From assembly GCA_946406035.1 (NCBI GenBank), contig CAMJJG010000027.1, positions 1 through 35,252 on the forward strand: a DNA stretch of 35,252 nt, read 5' to 3'. Source of the stretch: an uncultured Prevotellaceae bacterium (lineage in GTDB: Bacteria; Bacteroidota; Bacteroidia; Bacteroidales; Muribaculaceae). This document shows, piece by piece, positions 31,967 to 35,252 of this stretch. Numbering within the stretch: the stretch's first letter is position 1; every line of letters starts with the position of its first letter. A model generated the notes under the pieces. That model was given only the letters and a program-made list of their open reading frames with translations. It ran no database searches and was not told where the DNA came from. The position numbers and the translations under genes are program-made.

Positions 31967-33874
31967 TTAATAGATTGAGATGGCATCGAAGCGGCAAGTG
32001 GACTTGCAGATACCGCAGCGGATGCAATCATAGGGGTTAATAATGTGAGGCTTGCGCATGTCGCCCAGGATGGCGTTGCCAGGGCACTTGCGGGCGCAGG
32101 CGCCGCAACCCTTACACTTAGCCGGGTCGATGCTGTAGGTCACGAGGGCCTTACACTGCTTGGCACGGCAGGTGTGCTGTTTAACATGCTCAACATATTC
32201 GTCCCAGAAGTTATTGATCGTCGATAACACGGGATTGGGCGAGGTCTGTCCCAGACCGCACAGGGCGGTGTCCTTGATGGTCTCGCTGAGGACCTTCAGG
32301 TGCTCCAGATCTTCCATGGTGCCCTTGCCCTCGGTGATACGGGTAAGGATTTCGAGCAGTCGCTTGTTGCCGATGCGACAGGGCGTGCACTTACCGCAGC
32401 TCTCGTCGACGGTGAACTCGAGATAAAACTTGGCCACACTGACCATGCAGTCGTCCTCGTCCATGACAATCATACCGCCAGAGCCCATCATCGAGCCCGA
32501 AGCAGCCAGATGCTCATAATCGATAGGGGTGTCCAGATGCTTAGCAGTCAAGCAACCGCCCGAGGGGCCACCAGTCTGCACTGCCTTGAATTCCTTATCG
32601 TTCTTGACACCGCCACCGATGTCGTAGATGATTTCACGCAACGTGGTGCCCATGGGGACCTCGATCAGTCCCACATTATTAATTTTACCAGCCAGGGCAA
32701 ACACCTTGGTACCCTTGCTCTTCTCGGTACCGATCGAAGCGAACCAGTCGGCACCCTTTGTCAGGATAATGGGAACGTTGGCCAGGGTCTCGACGTTGTT
32801 CACGTTGGTCGGTTTCATGTTGTAGCCGGCCTCGGCGGGGAAGGGCGGTTTCAAGGTGGGCTCACCACGCTTACCCTCCATCGAGTGGATTAGAGCGGTC
32901 TCCTCACCGCAGACAAAGGCGCCTGCGCCGTAGCGTATCTCGATATCGAAATCAAAATCGGTTCCCAGAATATTCTTGCCCAGTAAGCCATACTCGCGAG
33001 CCTGTTGAATAGCAATCTTCAAGCGGTGTACGGCCAGGGGGTACTCGGCACGGATGTAGATCAAGCCCTTGTGGGCATTGATGCAGTAACCGCAGACGGT
33101 CATAGCCTCGATCACCGAGTTGGGGTCACCCTCCATGATAGAGCGGTCCATGAATGCACCAGGGTCGCCCTCGTCGGCATTGCAGACCACATACTTCTCG
33201 TCGCTTTCATAACCACGGGCAAAGCCCCACTTCATGCCAGTGGGGAAGCCGGCGCCACCACGACCACGCAGGCCCGAAGCCTTGATGATATCAATCACTT
33301 CTTCGGGTGTCTGGTTGATCAATGCGTTAGCAATACCCTGATAGCCATCACGGGCGATGTATTCCTCGATGTTCTCGGGGTCAATCAATCCACAATTGCG
33401 CAGGGCGATGCGCATCTGCTTGCGATAGAAGTCCATGTGCTTGCTGTCGCTAACCGTCTGCTTGGTTTTGGGGTCAACATAGAGCAGGCGCTCAACGCGG
33501 CGACCGCCAATGATGTGCTCCTTAACAATTTCGGCAGCATCCTCGGGTTTAACCTGGGTGTAGAAAGTGTTGTCGGGGATGATCTTCACAATGGGACCTT
33601 TTTCACAGAAGCCGAAGCAACCAGTGGTGATCACGTCCACCTTGTCGGCAATGCCGTTCTCCTCGATTGCAGCCTTGAGGTTGTCAACAATCTTGTGGCT
33701 ATTAGATGCTTTACATCCAGTACCGCCACAGCACAGCACTTGCAGGTGTTCGGCCCCAGTAGCAAGGCCACAACACATTTCTGACGTCTGGTCAGAGCTT
33801 TCTTCACGCAATGCCAGCGCTTGTTGCGCACGCTTCCTAAGACTGTTCAAGTCATTAATAGAAAGTATTTTCAC
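31967..33874 (-). CDS. hydB: Bifurcating [FeFe] hydrogenase flavoprotein subunit HydB (NuoF-like)
   Basis: The 635-residue FMN/NADH subunit where electron bifurcation takes place. In order: a thioredoxin-like [2Fe-2S] domain (about 43-134; C49/C54, CFGFC), the NuoF core with NADH loop GRGGAGFPTGMKW (204-216), FMN segment CNADEGDPGAFMDR (231-244), GAGAFVCGEETALI, and the [4Fe-4S] motif ESCGKCTPCR with C539. An additional cysteine pair (C569, C574) precedes two C-terminal [4Fe-4S] sites (CKGCGACARKC; CIRCGICKSTC) that serve as the mobile ferredoxin-like bridge. First gene of the hydBAC operon. Confidence 0.96.
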   Translation of the reverse strand: MKILSINDLNSLRKRAQQALALREESSDQTSEMCCGLATGAEHLQVLCCGGTGCKASNSHKIVDNLKAAIEENGIADKVDVITTGCFGFCEKGPIVKIIPDNTFYTQVKPEDAAEIVKEHIIGGRRVERLLYVDPKTKQTVSDSKHMDFYRKQMRIALRNCGLIDPENIEEYIARDGYQGIANALINQTPEEVIDIIKASGLRGRGGAGFPTGMKWGFARGYESDEKYVVCNADEGDPGAFMDRSIMEGDPNSVIEAMTVCGYCINAHKGLIYIRAEYPLAVHRLKIAIQQAREYGLLGKNILGTDFDFDIEIRYGAGAFVCGEETALIHSMEGKRGEPTLKPPFPAEAGYNMKPTNVNNVETLANVPIILTKGADWFASIGTEKSKGTKVFALAGKINNVGLIEVPMGTTLREIIYDIGGGVKNDKEFKAVQTGGPSGGCLTAKHLDTPIDYEHLAASGSMMGSGGMIVMDEDDCMVSVAKFYLEFTVDESCGKCTPCRIGNKRLLEILTRITEGKGTMEDLEHLKVLSETIKDTALCGLGQTSPNPVLSTINNFWDEYVEHVKQHTCRAKQCKALVTYSIDPAKCKGCGACARKCPGNAILGDMRKPHIINPYDCIRCGICKSTCRFDAISIY

Positions 33875-33931
33875 GTTGTTAAAATGAATTAGTTATTAGT
33901 GTTATAGATTTATGTTCGGTTTTCAACGGGT

Positions 33932-33939
33932 CAAAGTTA
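33932..33939 (-). promoter_or_regulatory. -7 element for hydBAC
   Basis: TAACTTTG on the minus strand, 57 bases before the hydB ATG. No TTG lies at the proper distance upstream, unlike the chimeric hydrogenase promoter, so extra regulation is possible. Confidence 0.48.
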
Positions 33940-34025
33940 GTGGTTAAATTTGAATTATGGAAATTTTTCGGCAAATATTTATCCAAAAATATAATATTCT
34001 GCATTTTACATCATTTATTATCCCT

Positions 34026-34067
34026 AAAAAGACAGCCACCGGCATCTGTTGATTGGATGCCGGTGGC
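34026..34067 (-). terminator. Intrinsic terminator of rpsA
   Basis: A perfect 12-bp stem, GCCACCGGCATC (34035-34046) with GATGCCGGTGGC (34056-34067) and a 9-base loop. On the minus strand it is followed within a few bases by TTTTT (34030-34026). It lies 43 bases after the rpsA stop. Confidence 0.85.
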
Positions 34068-34110
34068 GTTAATTTGCTCCAAGGGAGCGCTGATGTTTTA
34101 AATCAGGTGA

Positions 34111-35252
34111 TTACTCCTCGGTCTTGGGAGCGTCTTGCTTGCCCTCGTTCTTCTCGAGTTGAGCCTTGAGTGCGGCCAGGTCGGTCACGTCACCCAGAGT
34201 GGTCTTCTCTACTTGGGGAGCTGCGGGAGCAGCCTCGGCTGCGGGCTTGCTGGCAGCAGCCTGGCGGCGAGCCTTGCGAGCCTCGTTGCGCTGCTCATCC
34301 TCAAAGATGCGGCTGTGCGACAGAATGATGTGCTTGGCATCCTTGTTGAAGTCGATCACCTTGAACATCAAGGTCTCGCCCTGCTTGGCGGTGGTGCCAT
34401 CCTCCTTGGTGAGGTGCTTGGGAGTAGCGAAGCCCTCAACGCCGTAGGGATCCAGACGGATCTGGCCACCACGCTCGGTGAGTTCGCTGATGGTACCCTC
34501 GTGCACGCTGCCACGGGTGAAGATGGTCTCGTAGGTCTCCCAGGGGTTCTCCTCGAGTTGCTTGTGGCCGAGGCTCAGGCGACGGTTCTCCTTGTCGATG
34601 TCGAGAACGACAACGTCGATGGGAGCGTCAACCTTGGTAAACTCGCTCGGGTGCTTGATCTTCTTGGTCCACGACAGGTCGCTGATGTGGATCAGGCCCT
34701 CAACGCCCTCTTCCATCTCAACAAAGATACCGAAGTTGGTGAAGTTGCGCACCTTGGCGGTGTGCTTGCTGCCAACGGGGTACTTCTCCTCGATGGTGTC
34801 CCAAGGATCGTTGGTGAGTTGCTTGATGCCAAGCGACATCTTGCGGTCCTCGCGGTCCAGAGCCAGGATAACGGCCTCGACCTCGTCGCCCACCTTCATG
34901 AAGTCCTGAGCGGGACGCAGACGCTGCGACCAACTCATCTCACTCACGTGAATCAGGCCCTCAACACCGGGAGCCACCTCAACGAATGCACCATAGTCGT
35001 ACATAACGACAACCTTACCCTTGATGTGGTCACCCACCTTGAGGTTGGGATCCAGGGCATCCCAGGGATGCGGCTGCAGTTGCTTCAGACCCAGGGCGAT
35101 GCGGTTCTTCTCCTCATTGAAGTCGAGGATAACGACGTTGAGCTTCTGCTCGGGTTGAACGATGTCGGCGGGGTTGTTGACACGGCCCCACGACAGGTCG
35201 GTGATGTGAATCAGACCGTCCACGCCACCCAGGTCGATGAACACACCATAGT
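34111..35252 (-). CDS. rpsA: 30S ribosomal protein S1, C-terminal part (cut by window edge)
   Basis: RNA-binding ribosomal protein that recruits mRNA. The window shows the last ~380 residues, and the frame remains open through the right edge (…YGVFIDLGG at the boundary). Four consecutive S1 (OB-fold) repeats are visible, each with the G-x-F/I…GV-(D/E)-GL-I-H-(I/V)-(T/S)-(D/E)-(L/M)-S-W pattern and ending near R/K-x-x-L-x-H/G/I-K-Q-L: one incomplete at the edge, two typical, and a divergent fourth ending LSHSRI. A low-complexity Ala/Pro/Glu tail (about the last 50 residues) closes the protein, as is usual in Bacteroidales S1. Followed by an intrinsic terminator. Confidence 0.94.
   Translation of the reverse strand, partial: YGVFIDLGGVDGLIHITDLSWGRVNNPADIVQPEQKLNVVILDFNEEKNRIALGLKQLQPHPWDALDPNLKVGDHIKGKVVVMYDYGAFVEVAPGVEGLIHVSEMSWSQRLRPAQDFMKVGDEVEAVILALDREDRKMSLGIKQLTNDPWDTIEEKYPVGSKHTAKVRNFTNFGIFVEMEEGVEGLIHISDLSWTKKIKHPSEFTKVDAPIDVVVLDIDKENRRLSLGHKQLEENPWETYETIFTRGSVHEGTISELTERGGQIRLDPYGVEGFATPKHLTKEDGTTAKQGETLMFKVIDFNKDAKHIILSHSRIFEDEQRNEARKARRQAAASKPAAEAAPAAPQVEKTTLGDVTDLAALKAQLEKNEGKQDAPKTEE

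Noticed and set aside
31071-31970. 299-codon open frame antisense to hydA, and a similar 259-codon frame at 33005-33784 antisense to hydB
   Set aside because: Both are shadows of conserved hydrogenase genes without their own features.

Overview
The window looks like a core-chromosome segment of an anaerobic gut Bacteroidales. The lineage evidence is the recurring Bacteroidetes-type promoter (TTG, 19-21 bases, TAnnTTTG), near-absence of Shine-Dalgarno sites, an operon nrnA - DUF4827 lipoprotein - glmM, a Bacteroidetes-style LptD, secreted proteins ending in paired dockerin-like repeats, and an electron-bifurcating HydABC [FeFe] hydrogenase. A Muribaculaceae- or Prevotella-like organism fits best; the genus cannot be fixed from sequence alone. 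I see no phage, transposase, CRISPR array, tRNA or rRNA.

Left third (1-12.9 kb), housekeeping: the first codons of gyrA (minus, cut by the edge), a DEDDh exonuclease (plus), dnaA (minus), an MCE/MlaD lipid-transport protein (minus), aroE-comEC (plus, overlapping), the nrnA-DUF4827-glmM operon (minus), and mgtC plus a CPA2 cation/proton antiporter (plus).

Middle (13-24.7 kb): two secreted dockerin-tailed proteins (minus), tatA-tatC (minus), ptb-buk (plus, acyl-phosphate/ATP-forming fermentation), a LysE-type exporter (minus), and lptD with an overlapping YiiX-like hydrolase and a flavodoxin/ferredoxin (EFR1-type) protein (minus).

Right third (24.8-34 kb), hydrogen metabolism: the H-cluster maturases hydG and hydF (plus) converge on a second [FeFe] hydrogenase and a hydB-hydA-hydC operon (minus). 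The trimer should couple NADH and ferredoxin oxidation to H2 evolution or the reverse, and ptb-buk would provide a compatible ATP-yielding fermentation branch. HydE, the third maturase, is not in the window. The most interesting gene is the second hydrogenase (27611-29446). Both ends of its HydB homologue are retained (ungapped hand alignment: 56 of 92 and 30 of 51 identical residues), the FMN/NADH module is missing, and a HydA-type H-cluster domain is joined directly behind the HydB-like ferredoxin tail. The window ends in rpsA (minus, cut by the right edge).

Promoter positions repeatedly decide start codons here. At aroE, lptD and the 15.4-kb dockerin gene, the longest possible reading frame would begin upstream of, or inside, the promoter.
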